A DNA stretch of 64,000 bases from Prolixibacteraceae bacterium JC049 (GCA_023369685.1 SACZ01000005.1:186001-250000); one strand, 5' to 3'. Shown: positions 8,399 through 17,412, numbered from the stretch's first letter. A program made the numbers and translations. Notes: generated by a model from the letters alone, not told the origin.

Positions 8399-8460
8399 CT
8401 TTCAAAAATTTAATTCCTGTTTCTTTTTCAGCCTAAAGGCATCTTCACAAATAAATAAGG

Positions 8461-8499
8461 GATGAATATTTATTCATTTCTGATGCAAATTTATTCATT
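8461..8499. promoter_or_regulatory. Tandem ARG boxes (ArgR operator) between argR and carA
   Basis: Box 1 spans 8461-8478, with the perfect 14-base core TGAATATTTATTCA. It matches the E. coli ARG-box pattern TGAATwwwwATTCA at every position. Box 2 spans 8482-8499, with core TGCAAATTTATTCA, which differs from the pattern mainly in its left half. They are separated by exactly 3 bp, the spacing that lets one ArgR hexamer bind two boxes. Further ATTCATT half-sites continue to about 8510. The divergent arrangement suits control of both argR and carA. Confidence 0.85.
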
Positions 8500-8536
8500 T
8501 TATTCATTCAGGCAATGCCAATTCTAATTTTTTTTG

Positions 8537-8544
8537 TATTTTTG
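8537..8544 (+). promoter_or_regulatory. Promoter -7 element for carAB
   Basis: TATTTTTG matches the Bacteroidota -7 consensus TAnnTTTG. It lies about 160 bp ahead of carA and just downstream of the ARG boxes. Transcription would start near 8550, leaving a leader of about 150 nt that carries a terminator-like hairpin. No good -33 TTTG was found at the usual spacing. Confidence 0.55.
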
Positions 8545-8636
8545 TATCCCGAGGTGATTGTTCACACACTGTATAAATTATTAACTAACAGTTATTTCGG
8601 AGTGATTAGACTTTGTAACTACATAATATGTCAGGG

Positions 8637-8678
8637 AATGCGTTTGAACCACAATAGTGGGGCAAGCGCATTTTTTTT
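8637..8678 (+). terminator. Terminator-like hairpin in the carA leader (attenuator)
   Basis: AATGCGTTTG (8637-8646) pairs with CAAGCGCATT through ten pairs with one G-U. After a two-base internal loop, CCAC pairs with GTGG around an AATA loop. Eight T residues follow (8671-8678). It lies between the carA promoter and the carA start at 8702, so it would stop transcripts unless prevented from forming. A nine-codon reading frame (8628-8657) ends inside it. Confidence 0.75.
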
Positions 8679-8701
8679 AATAATTAATTAAGAAACCAGC
8701 A

Positions 8702-9781
8702 ATGCCAGAATTTAAACAAATCAAATTAGTACTTGAAGATGGAACCGAGTTTCAGGGGAAATCATTCGGGTACGAGAAGTCGGTAGCCGGAGAAGTAGTC
8801 TTCTATACGGCAATGACCGGATACCCGGAAAGTTTGACCGACCCTTCGTATACCGGTCAGATACTCGTTTCAACGTACCCAATGATTGGAAATTATGGAG
8901 TACCAAAAGATTTAGCAGAGGAAGGGATTTTCCAATTTTACGAATCAAGTAAGATTCACATTTCCGGTTTAATCATTTCTGACTACTCGACAGAGTATAG
9001 TCACTGGAATGCAATGAAAAGCCTGGGAGATTGGTTAAAGGAAAACAATGTTCCGGGAATTTTCGACATTGACACTCGTGCACTAACAAAGATCTTAAGA
9101 GAAAAAGGATCGATGTTGGGAAAAATCGTTATCGACGAAGACATCGAACTAAGTGATCCTAATACCGAAAACCTAGTAGCCAAAGTAAGTACATCGGAAG
9201 TTAAAACTTATGGCGATGGCGATCATCGTGTGGTGTTAGTTGACTGTGGTGTTAAGTACAACATCATTCGTTGTCTGCTAAAAAGAAACACAACGGTTGT
9301 TCGCGTACCATGGGATTACGACTTCTCACAAGAAGAGTACGATGGAATTTTCTTGTCAAACGGACCTGGCGACCCAGCCATGTGCGATGCTACAGTAACT
9401 AACATCAAAAAAGCTATTGAGCAAGATAAACCAATTATGGGTATCTGCTTAGGAAATCAACTTTTGGCCCGTGCTGCAGGCGCCGAAACCTACAAACTAA
9501 AATATGGACACCGTAGCCATAACCAACCTGTTTTATTAAAAGATACCAATCGCTGCTTCATCACATCACAAAACCATGGTTATGCTATCAATTCAGAAAC
9601 ATTACCTGCTGACTGGGAAACTCTTTTCGAAAATGTAAACGACAATACAAACGAAGGAATCCGTCACAAAACAAAACCATTCTTCTCGACACAGTTTCAC
9701 CCTGAAGCATCTTCAGGACCTGTGGATACCGAGTACCTGTTCGATGAGTTCATTAAGAATATTGAGGAAAGCAAAAAGTAA
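8702..9781 (+). CDS. carA: Carbamoyl-phosphate synthase small (glutaminase) subunit
   Basis: Class-I glutamine amidotransferase subunit that supplies ammonia to CarB for carbamoyl phosphate, the shared precursor of arginine and pyrimidines. The N-terminal CPSase-specific domain (about 1-170) includes FYTAMTGYPESLTDPSY. In the GATase domain the nucleophile is C249 in MGICLGNQLLA, and H333 and E335 in TQFHPEA complete the triad. YGHRSHNQPV and ITSQNHGYAI are the usual flanking motifs. The 359-residue length fits the family. It is followed after 27 bp by carB. It is probably controlled by ArgR and by the leader hairpin just upstream. Confidence 0.97.
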   Translation: MPEFKQIKLVLEDGTEFQGKSFGYEKSVAGEVVFYTAMTGYPESLTDPSYTGQILVSTYPMIGNYGVPKDLAEEGIFQFYESSKIHISGLIISDYSTEYSHWNAMKSLGDWLKENNVPGIFDIDTRALTKILREKGSMLGKIVIDEDIELSDPNTENLVAKVSTSEVKTYGDGDHRVVLVDCGVKYNIIRCLLKRNTTVVRVPWDYDFSQEEYDGIFLSNGPGDPAMCDATVTNIKKAIEQDKPIMGICLGNQLLARAAGAETYKLKYGHRSHNQPVLLKDTNRCFITSQNHGYAINSETLPADWETLFENVNDNTNEGIRHKTKPFFSTQFHPEASSGPVDTEYLFDEFIKNIEESKK

Positions 9782-9808
9782 GATCAAAAAAAACAAAAAG
9801 ACTGCATA

Positions 9809-12800
9809 ATGAATTTACACAACATAAAAAAGGCCATAGTTTTAGGTTCGGGTGCTTTGAAAATTGGAGAAGCGGGCGAATTCGACTACTCCGGTTCACA
9901 GGCACTAAAAGCGCTGAAAGAAGAAGGAGTTGAAACGGTTCTTATTAATCCCAACATTGCCACCATTCAAACATCAGAAGAAATTGCTGATAAAGTTTAC
10001 TTCCTTCCTGTTACCCCTGACTTCGTGGAAGAAGTAATCAAAAAAGAAAAACCAGATGGTATTTTGCTGGCATTTGGTGGACAGACAGCACTTAACTGCG
10101 GTGTTGCTCTACACGAAAGCGGTGTTCTTGAAAAATATAACCTGAAGGTAGTTGGTACTCCTGTTCAGGCAATTATTAACACCGAAGATCGTGAGATTTT
10201 CGCAAACATGCTGGGAGAAATTGATGTTTACACACCAATTAGTATCCCTGCAGAGAGCATGGAAGCAGCCAAAGAAGCAGCTGAAAAAATTGGTTTCCCA
10301 CTAATTATTCGTGCAGCCTACACGCTTGGAGGTTTAGGATCAGGTTTCTGTTACAACATGGAAGAACTGGAAAAACTGGCAGCCAGTGCTTTCTCCTATT
10401 CTCCACAAATTTTGGTAGAAGAATCGCTTAAAGGTTGGAAAGAGGTAGAATACGAAGTAGTACGCGACCAGTACGACAACTGTATTACCGTTTGTAACAT
10501 GGAAAACTTCGACCCACTGGGAATTCACACTGGTGAAAGTATCGTTGTTGCTCCATCACAAACTCTTTCTAATGCCGAATACCATAAGCTTCGTGCGCTT
10601 TCCATTAAGATCATCCGCAAAGTAGGAGTAGTTGGTGAGTGTAACGTACAGTTTGCACTAGACCCACATTCTGAAGATTACCGTGTAATTGAGGTGAATG
10701 CTCGTTTGTCACGTTCATCTGCACTGGCATCGAAAGCAACCGGATACCCACTGGCATTTGTAGCTGCAAAATTAGGTTTGGGTTACGGACTACACGAACT
10801 GAAAAACTCGGTTACAAAAGTAACAACAGCATGTTTCGAACCTGCTCTTGACTATGTGGTTTGTAAGATTCCTCGTTGGGATTTAGGTAAATTCTCTGGC
10901 GTATCGAAAAACCTTGGTTCAAGTATGAAGTCGGTGGGTGAGATCATGTCCATTGGTCGTTCTTTCGAAGAAGCCATCCAGAAGGGCTTACGTATGATCG
11001 GACTAGGAATGCACGGTTATGTGGGTAACCACGACGTGGGCATTAAAGACATCGATGAAGAATTACTAAATCCGACTGATCGTCGAATTTTTGCCATTGC
11101 CGAAGCAATGGAAAAAGGATATTCGGTGGATAAGATTTACGATATGACTAAGATCGACCGCTGGTTCTTGCACAAGCTACAGCACATTTTCGATCTTAAA
11201 AACCAGCTTTGTCAATACAATACACTGGAAGATCTTCCAAACGACTTGCTTCTTCAAGCGAAGAAAAGTGGTTTCTCCGATTTCCAATTGGCACGCCACA
11301 TTTTGCACAGTGCTAATAAAGAGATTGCAGCCGACCTATTAAAGGTTCGTGCCCACCGTAAGGCCAACGGAATTATTCCATCGGTAAAGCAAATTGATAC
11401 TTTAGCTGGTGAATATCCTGCACAAACCAACTACTTGTACATGACGTACCATGGAGTTGAAAATGATATCGAATTTGAAAATGATAATAAGTCGGTAGTT
11501 GTTCTTGGATCAGGAGCGTACCGAATTGGTAGCTCGGTAGAGTTCGACTGGTGTGGTGTAAATGCTGTTAACACCATCAAGAAAGAAGGATACCGATCGG
11601 TAATGATCAACTACAATCCTGAAACGGTAAGTACCGACTACGATAACTGCGATCGCCTTTACTTCGATGAGCTTTCATTCGAACGTGTTCTTGACGTTAT
11701 CGACCTGGAAACACCAAAAGGAGTTGTGGTTTCAACGGGAGGTCAGATTCCTAACAACCTAGCCATGCGCCTACATGGTGAACAAATTCCAGTGTTGGGA
11801 ACTTCACCAATTAAAATCGACAATGCCGAAGACCGTCAGAAGTTCTCGTCATTGCTTGATGACCTTGGTATCGACCAACCACGCTGGAGCGAGTTGACAA
11901 CTATCGAGGATATCCACCAATTTGTAGATGAAGTTGGCTTCCCTGTTCTTATTCGTCCTTCATACGTGCTTTCGGGAGCTGCCATGAATGTGGTTTCAAA
12001 CCGCGGACAGTTGGAGAAATTCCTAACAATGGCAGCACAGGTTTCGAAAGAACACCCTGTGGTTGTTTCTGAATTTATTGAGCAGGCAAAGGAAATTGAG
12101 GTAGATGCAGTTGCCAAAGATGGTGAAATTGTAGCCTATGCCATTTCTGAGCACGTTGAGTTTGCCGGAGTTCACTCGGGTGATGCCACCATCGTGTTCC
12201 CTCCACAAAAACTGTATGTCGAGACCATTCGCCGTGTTAAGAAAATTGCACGTAAAATTGCTCAGGGACTTGAAATTACTGGTCCTTTCAACATGCAACT
12301 TTTGGCTAAGGACAACGACATCAAGGTGATTGAGTGTAACCTACGTGCTTCGCGTAGTTTCCCATTCGTTTCTAAGGTGATGAAGATTAACCTGATTGAA
12401 TTGGCCACTAAAGCAATGCTTGGACTAGAGGTTGAAAAGCCAGACAAATCGTTGTTCGAATTGGATTACGTAGGAGTTAAAGCGCCTCAGTTCTCATTCC
12501 ACCGTTTACTTAATGCCGACCCTGTATTAGGTGTAGACATGGCATCGACCGGAGAGGTTGGATGTATTGGTGAAAACTACTACGAAGCCATTCTTAAATC
12601 GATGCTTTCGGTAGGTTACCGCATTCCAAAGCAGAATATCTTGATTTCATCGGGACCTGCACGTTCTAAGCTCGAATTGCTAAACAGTGCAAAAATGCTG
12701 AAAGAGCGTGGATTCAATCTGTTTGCTACGGGAGGAACACACAGGTTCTTTGCCGAAAACGGAGTGGAAACAACCATGCTTCACTGGCCAGATGAAGCCG

Positions 12801-13036
12801 ATAAAACGCCAAACGTTATGGATTACTTGCGCGATAAGAAAATCGACCTGGTAATTAATATTCCAAAGAACCATACCGAGCGTGAGCTAAGCAACGGATA
12901 CTACATCCGTCGTAGCGCCATCGACTTCAACATTCCACTTATTACCAATGCCCGCGTGGCATCGGCATTTATCTATTCGTTCTGTAAAGTACCGAAAGAG
13001 AAAATGGCTATTAAAAGCTGGAATGAATATCGCTAG
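9809..13036 (+). CDS. carB: Carbamoyl-phosphate synthase large subunit
   Basis: The 1075-residue synthetase subunit uses two ATP to make carbamoyl phosphate from bicarbonate and ammonia. Two homologous halves are clear. The first begins AIVLGSGALKIGEAGEFDYSG and the second SVVVLGSGAYRIGSSVEFDW (about residue 565). Each is followed by an ATP-grasp domain (for example AAYTLGGLGSGF and RPSYVLSGAAMNVV). The C-terminal MGS-like allosteric domain (about 940-1075) contains FNLFATGGTHRFF. In E. coli this domain binds UMP and ornithine. It is co-transcribed with carA and ends before a strong terminator. Confidence 0.98.
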   Translation: MNLHNIKKAIVLGSGALKIGEAGEFDYSGSQALKALKEEGVETVLINPNIATIQTSEEIADKVYFLPVTPDFVEEVIKKEKPDGILLAFGGQTALNCGVALHESGVLEKYNLKVVGTPVQAIINTEDREIFANMLGEIDVYTPISIPAESMEAAKEAAEKIGFPLIIRAAYTLGGLGSGFCYNMEELEKLAASAFSYSPQILVEESLKGWKEVEYEVVRDQYDNCITVCNMENFDPLGIHTGESIVVAPSQTLSNAEYHKLRALSIKIIRKVGVVGECNVQFALDPHSEDYRVIEVNARLSRSSALASKATGYPLAFVAAKLGLGYGLHELKNSVTKVTTACFEPALDYVVCKIPRWDLGKFSGVSKNLGSSMKSVGEIMSIGRSFEEAIQKGLRMIGLGMHGYVGNHDVGIKDIDEELLNPTDRRIFAIAEAMEKGYSVDKIYDMTKIDRWFLHKLQHIFDLKNQLCQYNTLEDLPNDLLLQAKKSGFSDFQLARHILHSANKEIAADLLKVRAHRKANGIIPSVKQIDTLAGEYPAQTNYLYMTYHGVENDIEFENDNKSVVVLGSGAYRIGSSVEFDWCGVNAVNTIKKEGYRSVMINYNPETVSTDYDNCDRLYFDELSFERVLDVIDLETPKGVVVSTGGQIPNNLAMRLHGEQIPVLGTSPIKIDNAEDRQKFSSLLDDLGIDQPRWSELTTIEDIHQFVDEVGFPVLIRPSYVLSGAAMNVVSNRGQLEKFLTMAAQVSKEHPVVVSEFIEQAKEIEVDAVAKDGEIVAYAISEHVEFAGVHSGDATIVFPPQKLYVETIRRVKKIARKIAQGLEITGPFNMQLLAKDNDIKVIECNLRASRSFPFVSKVMKINLIELATKAMLGLEVEKPDKSLFELDYVGVKAPQFSFHRLLNADPVLGVDMASTGEVGCIGENYYEAILKSMLSVGYRIPKQNILISSGPARSKLELLNSAKMLKERGFNLFATGGTHRFFAENGVETTMLHWPDEADKTPNVMDYLRDKKIDLVINIPKNHTERELSNGYYIRRSAIDFNIPLITNARVASAFIYSFCKVPKEKMAIKSWNEYR

Positions 13037-13060
13037 ATAAAATCAACTCTATACACTTTC

Positions 13061-13097
13061 ACTTGCCGGGGCATTCGCTTCGGCAAGTTTTGTTTTA
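13061..13097 (+). terminator. Intrinsic terminator of carAB
   Basis: ACTTGCCG (13061-13068) pairs perfectly with CGGCAAGT (13081-13088) around a 12-base loop and is followed by TTTGTTTT. It begins 25 bp after the carB stop codon. Confidence 0.85.
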
Positions 13098-13138
13098 AGG
13101 CATACTATTTTATTTCTAGCCAAGAATTACAAGCCTAC

Positions 13139-13166
13139 GTAGAGACACAAAATTTTGTGTCTCTAC
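13139..13166. repeat. 28-bp perfect palindrome of the GTAGAGAC type
   Basis: A perfect dyad with half-site GTAGAGACACAAAA. It sits in the carB to PLDc_N gap, about 50 bp past the carB terminator, and is preceded by TTACAAGCCTACG. Palindromes opening with GTAGAGAC and closing with GTCTCTAC are a familiar type of small dispersed repeat in several bacterial genomes. Only one copy is in the window, so repeat status here is an inference. Confidence 0.65.
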
Positions 13167-13246
13167 AATTGGTAACAACAACAACTCGCACAAACCCTAT
13201 TTCACATATTTTAATTATCTTAGAGATCTAACTAATATTAAAGATC

Positions 13247-13516
13247 ATGTTTTTAACCTCATTTATCTCCACTTTCGAATTGGCTATAATCATTCCCGCA
13301 GTAATTCTAATTACTCTTTTCCCTATCTGGGCTTTAGTAGATTTAATAAGAAGTGACAACTCTGTTGATTCGAAGATACTATGGGTAATTATTATTTTCT
13401 TTTTCAATATTTTGGGCTCTATCTTATACTTTCTATTTGGACGTCCTAAAAGAGGATACAATAACTACCATGGTTCTTATTATAGAAAAAGAGACGAAAG
13501 GTATCGAACAAACTAA
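13247..13516 (+). CDS. Small PLDc_N-domain membrane protein
   Basis: An 89-residue protein with two predicted membrane helices: about 10-30 (IIIPAVILITLFPIWALVDLI) and about 45-63 (WVIIIFFFNILGSILYFLFG). A polar, arginine- and tyrosine-rich tail follows. The spacing and the WALVDLIRSD...SKILWVIIIFFFNILGSILYF pattern match the PLDc_N family. That family forms the N-terminal membrane anchor of cardiolipin synthases but often occurs alone, as here. No phospholipase D HKD domain follows, so catalytic activity is not expected. Function unknown. It is preceded by a repeat-bearing gap and followed 67 bp later by an unrelated envelope gene. Confidence 0.8.
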   Translation: MFLTSFISTFELAIIIPAVILITLFPIWALVDLIRSDNSVDSKILWVIIIFFFNILGSILYFLFGRPKRGYNNYHGSYYRKRDERYRTN

Positions 13517-13583
13517 ATTCAGCTATACATTTCGTCTACAAAAAATTGAGGGTTATATTTCAATATAAAACAATCAAGTTCTA

Positions 13584-14855
13584 ATGAAGCACATTCTTCT
13601 TTTCTCCATTTTTCTAATTATTAGCATCACCTCATTCGCTCAAACTGGTTTTTCTATAAAAGGAAGGTTAATCGATAAAAGCACCAAAGAACCTCTCCCA
13701 TATGCTAATATCATATATTTAAAGAAAGCTATTGGCACTACATCCAACCTCGATGGCATCTTTCAGTTACACTTGAATGATGCTAATGAAAAAGATTCCA
13801 TTCGTATTCAATACATTGGTTATTCTCCACTTATTCTTACACTAAAGGAAGCTGCTAATCTGAATACTTTTCAACTTTACCCAAAGTTGAAAGAGCTTGC
13901 TGAAGTAAAAGTGAAACCTCAAAAATTCAAACTACGAAAGTTTATAAAAACGAGTATCGATCTTTACAATAAAAACAAACGAAACGAACCACACATTGCA
14001 TATGGCCACTATAGGGAATATGCTAGTTACAATAATAAATACGTCATGTTTACTGAAGCATTGGGCTACTCTATTTATTCTAGTACAAGAGTTAATATTT
14101 CTCCACTTGCAAACTATAATTTCTTTTGCCAAAACACCAAATATGCATCATCATCAACTTGGGTTGACCTATTCTCTAAAACAGGTGGCTTTTCTACAAA
14201 TTACAAAAAGCCTTCGCTCGGTTCTGGCTCCAATCTCAACGTATTTAGAAGAGTAGAATTAAAAGGAGTTTTATCTGCATCCCATTGGTCTAAATTCAGC
14301 TTTAAACTTGATTCTAACTATTATTTACACAATAGTTCTATTTTAAGAATTGCTTTTAAAAGAGGTAAACAAAAAGGGATGATTCATATCTCTACCAACA
14401 ATAACCAAATATTGAAAATAGAGCAGACCACAAAAATGTACTGGAATAACTTATTCAGAACTAAAACTACTGCTCATTTAACTATCGACTTCAATTACTT
14501 TGACGAAACACCTTTTATTGCAGGCATAGAAGCATATTCCAATTACAACAATGTTGAGTACACGAACAAGCTTACTATCTTAAGTCAAAAACTTAATCAT
14601 TTCTCTATAACAGGAAGAGAATTCTGGGCACTTAACAATTCAAACTTCTTTATAAAATATTTACCTAAAAAGTGGGAAGAGCAAAACATTCCAATTTGCA
14701 AAAAATACGATCAGATAGAACAAGATCTGAAACAAAACACAACTACACTTGACGAACAATTTAAACAATACTCAGACAAGTGGTTTCATCCTGATGCTTC
14801 TAACAAACCAGAGCGTGCTATTTTGTTAATTAAAAAATTGGAAGAGATATTTTAA
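13584..14855 (+). CDS. Secreted CarboxypepD_reg-like domain protein
   Basis: A 423-residue exported protein. The signal peptide covers about residues 1-19 (hydrophobic LLFSIFLIISITSFA, cleaved before QTGF). An N-terminal carboxypeptidase-regulatory-like beta-sandwich (about 22-105) follows: IKGRLIDKSTKEPLPYANIIYL, then GTTSNLDGIFQL, then IRIQYIGYSP. This is the module found at the start of Bacteroidota TonB-dependent receptors and many stand-alone envelope proteins. The remaining about 310 residues are rich in tyrosine, asparagine and lysine, with no catalytic motif I recognise. They resemble the usual companion domain of such proteins. Likely periplasmic or outer-membrane associated; substrate unknown. 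Confidence 0.82.
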   Translation: MKHILLFSIFLIISITSFAQTGFSIKGRLIDKSTKEPLPYANIIYLKKAIGTTSNLDGIFQLHLNDANEKDSIRIQYIGYSPLILTLKEAANLNTFQLYPKLKELAEVKVKPQKFKLRKFIKTSIDLYNKNKRNEPHIAYGHYREYASYNNKYVMFTEALGYSIYSSTRVNISPLANYNFFCQNTKYASSSTWVDLFSKTGGFSTNYKKPSLGSGSNLNVFRRVELKGVLSASHWSKFSFKLDSNYYLHNSSILRIAFKRGKQKGMIHISTNNNQILKIEQTTKMYWNNLFRTKTTAHLTIDFNYFDETPFIAGIEAYSNYNNVEYTNKLTILSQKLNHFSITGREFWALNNSNFFIKYLPKKWEEQNIPICKKYDQIEQDLKQNTTTLDEQFKQYSDKWFHPDASNKPERAILLIKKLEEIF

Positions 14856-14914
14856 CCTTAATTTTCTTCGCACAAGTTACAAGCCTGCGCAAGCAATTGA
14901 ACAATTAATCACCC

Positions 14915-15439
14915 TTAAAACATTAATTGATAAATGTGCTCATCGAACCATTGATCTTCGGAGCGGATCCAATTCTTCTTGGTGCCCGAAAGTTGATATC
15001 CGGCTTTTTCAAAGAGATGCATGCTAGCCGTATTATTGTCGGTGATGTTAGCGTATAACTGAATAAGGCCCAAATGTTTTTTACAGTAGCTAGCTAAAAC
15101 ATCTAATGCTGCAGCAGCAAAACCTTGTCGTTTATTTTTTTCGCCTTGAATGAGTATTCCCACTCCGGCACGTAGATGAAACGGATCGAAATCGAAAAGG
15201 TCAATGGTACCTACTGTCTCTCCATTGTGGTTTTCAATCATTAATCGCAACTGCTTAGTAGTGTAGATATCTTGTGCCGACGACTTGATATATTCAGCAA
15301 TAATAAAGCGTGAAAAAGGAGTTAATGTATTGCTTACATGCCAAATATTGGAATCGTTTTCCCAACGATATAAAATTTCCAGGTCCTCCGGCTCTACCGG
15401 ACGAAGCATTACCTTTTCGTTGCTTAATAGTGCATTCAT
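14915..15439 (-). CDS. GNAT N-acetyltransferase, RimJ/RimL-like
   Basis: A 174-residue GNAT acetyltransferase of the RimJ/RimL/SpeG type. VMLRPVEPEDLEILYRWEND opens the fold. AGVGILIQGEKNKRQGFAAAALDVL (about 105-130) holds the acetyl-CoA loop, here with Q-G-x-A-A-A in place of the commoner R-x-x-G-x-A/G. The typical YANITDNNTASMHLFEKAGYQ segment follows. It is the last gene of a minus-strand run, recR - HAD - glycosyltransferase - GNAT, 20 bp after the glycosyltransferase. The acceptor could be a small molecule, nucleotide sugar or protein N-terminus and cannot be told from sequence. Confidence 0.85.
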   Translation of the reverse strand: MNALLSNEKVMLRPVEPEDLEILYRWENDSNIWHVSNTLTPFSRFIIAEYIKSSAQDIYTTKQLRLMIENHNGETVGTIDLFDFDPFHLRAGVGILIQGEKNKRQGFAAAALDVLASYCKKHLGLIQLYANITDNNTASMHLFEKAGYQLSGTKKNWIRSEDQWFDEHIYQLMF

Positions 15440-15459
15440 CTATTTCTATTTTTGATATT

Positions 15460-17412
15460 CTATCGAGTAGGATTTCCTAAATTTCGGTATCCTTTAAGTA
15501 AAAGCTCTAAATCTTTTAGTGGCGAATAGTTTCGTGAATAGTTCAGGTTAACCTGTTCTTGCTGCTTTTCATCCAAAACAATATCAAACTGATCGGCGGG
15601 ATTTAGCACTCCGCGTTTCAGATTATTGCCTTTATTTTTGGAGTTGATGCTCACCCACGAGCTTTTGCCCAGCAATACATTAACAATGTTGCCCATTAAT
15701 CCCGATGGCTTCTTTTGCAAAAACAACAGAACCGGAATTAAAGGAACCAATATCAACGAAACGATCATATCGAACAAGCGTTTCTGGCGACGGTTGGCAG
15801 GCAAAGTCAATGCATTCATCTGAATCACATACATATCACCAGCTGTATCGATGGAATTACTACCAATTACCGAAACCGATTCAGGAGGGGCAATTTTAAA
15901 TTCCAGATCGAAAGGCGCCAACTGCAACATGTAATCCATAATTGCAGAAGAAGTAATATCTGCCGAGCAAAAGATCAACTCATCGAGTTTATGAATAGTC
16001 ACCAATTCCGACAAACGATCGATGGTACCAATGTAACTATCATGATCAACCTGCTTTTCGGTTTTAATATGAATAGTAAAAAAGTGTTTGGCAATTACTC
16101 CCGACTGATTCATCACACTTTTTACCCGCTCTACTTCGTTGGGCGTACCAACAATTGCCCGCTTTTTCTTATTCTCAGTAAAGAGTTGAAATTTCCCTCC
16201 CACGTATTTCGAAATAGCTGTTCGGAATAAAGGAATAGCCGTAACACTCCACACACCTCCCAACAGTAGCAATATACGAGAAAAACGAAGCGATTCGGGC
16301 AATACCGAATAGGTAAGCAATATCAGCAATGTACTAGCAATGCAGCTTTTCACTATTGAGCGTAAACGCGGAGTAGCATCGTATGCGCCATTTATCCACA
16401 ATACAATTACAGTAAAAATACCGTAAATCGGAATTACCTTCCAGCGATAATCGTCGGAATAATAACCCGGTTCATAACGCACCATTTCCCATACATTGGT
16501 CGATAGTTCGTACCCTAGGATTAACAAAAGCCAATCGGAAACAGGTAGAAAAACTTGTTGCACCATTCGGCGTATAATAGCCAAAAGTGCTCTTAAGTAA
16601 ATGGCAATTTTAATGATGAAGACATAGAGTCCGGCACCTTGTTTGGAGAAATGCTTTCGGGCAAAAATAATCATCGCATTGTAGAAAATGCGCACATAAT
16701 TCACACTGCCTTTCTTGGTACTCTCTCCTTTGTAATGAATGATGGTTGTGTCGGCAAAATAGATGACTTTATAGCCTCCCTGCTGAATGCGGTACGAAAG
16801 GTCAATATCTTCACCATACATGAAATACTCTTCATCCAGCAAGCCTACTTTTTCTAAAGCATCGGCACGCATTAGCATAAATGCACCACACAACACATCA
16901 ATTTCGTGGTTCTCATCTTTATCCAGAAAACTCAGGTGATATTGACCAAACTTCTTCGACTTTGGAAAGAGTTTCGACAACCCGAAGATTTTATAGAAAG
17001 CCACCCAAGGCTCTGGCAATCCCCGCTTCGATTCTGGAAGGAAGTTACCTTTTCCATCAATCATCTTCACGCCCAACGCACCAGCATCGGGATTAGCCTC
17101 CATGTAGCCTACCGTTTTCAAGAAAGTATCTTCTTTTACAACTGTATCAGGATTTAACAGCAATACATACTTCCCTTTAGATTGACGTATGGCTTGGTTG
17201 TTGGCATATGAAAAGCCGTAATTTTCGGTATTGGCAATTAACTTTACCCATGGAAATTTCTCCTGAACCATCAGGCAAGATCCATCGGCAGAGTTATTAT
17301 CGACCACAAAAACCTCGGCATCGATATTGGCAATGGCTTTCTCGACAGAATAGAGGCACTGTTCAAGAAAATACTTCACATTGTAATTGACAATAACGAT
17401 ACTGAGTTGCAT
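15460..17412 (-). CDS. GT2 glycosyltransferase fused to a degenerate polyprenyl sugar-phosphotransferase-like region
   Basis: A 650-residue protein in two parts. Residues 1-230 are a GT-A fold family-2 glycosyltransferase: SIVIVNYNVKYFLEQCLYSV, VVDNNSADGS, LLNPDTVV (DxD-like) and YGEDIDLSYRIQQ. This is closest in feel to rhamnosyltransferases. Residues about 260-400 hold several membrane helices. About 410-510 form a Rossmann-like stretch (AIVGTPNEVERVKSVM) as in WbaP/PglD-type membrane proteins. The end (about 535-645) starts RQKRLFDMIVSLILVPLIP and finishes NYSPLKDLELLLKGYRN. These match the two ends of the bacterial sugar-transferase domain, but the catalytic middle appears shortened. Likely role: surface polysaccharide assembly at the inner membrane. 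Confidence 0.8.
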   Translation of the reverse strand: MQLSIVIVNYNVKYFLEQCLYSVEKAIANIDAEVFVVDNNSADGSCLMVQEKFPWVKLIANTENYGFSYANNQAIRQSKGKYVLLLNPDTVVKEDTFLKTVGYMEANPDAGALGVKMIDGKGNFLPESKRGLPEPWVAFYKIFGLSKLFPKSKKFGQYHLSFLDKDENHEIDVLCGAFMLMRADALEKVGLLDEEYFMYGEDIDLSYRIQQGGYKVIYFADTTIIHYKGESTKKGSVNYVRIFYNAMIIFARKHFSKQGAGLYVFIIKIAIYLRALLAIIRRMVQQVFLPVSDWLLLILGYELSTNVWEMVRYEPGYYSDDYRWKVIPIYGIFTVIVLWINGAYDATPRLRSIVKSCIASTLLILLTYSVLPESLRFSRILLLLGGVWSVTAIPLFRTAISKYVGGKFQLFTENKKKRAIVGTPNEVERVKSVMNQSGVIAKHFFTIHIKTEKQVDHDSYIGTIDRLSELVTIHKLDELIFCSADITSSAIMDYMLQLAPFDLEFKIAPPESVSVIGSNSIDTAGDMYVIQMNALTLPANRRQKRLFDMIVSLILVPLIPVLLFLQKKPSGLMGNIVNVLLGKSSWVSINSKNKGNNLKRGVLNPADQFDIVLDEKQQEQVNLNYSRNYSPLKDLELLLKGYRNLGNPTR

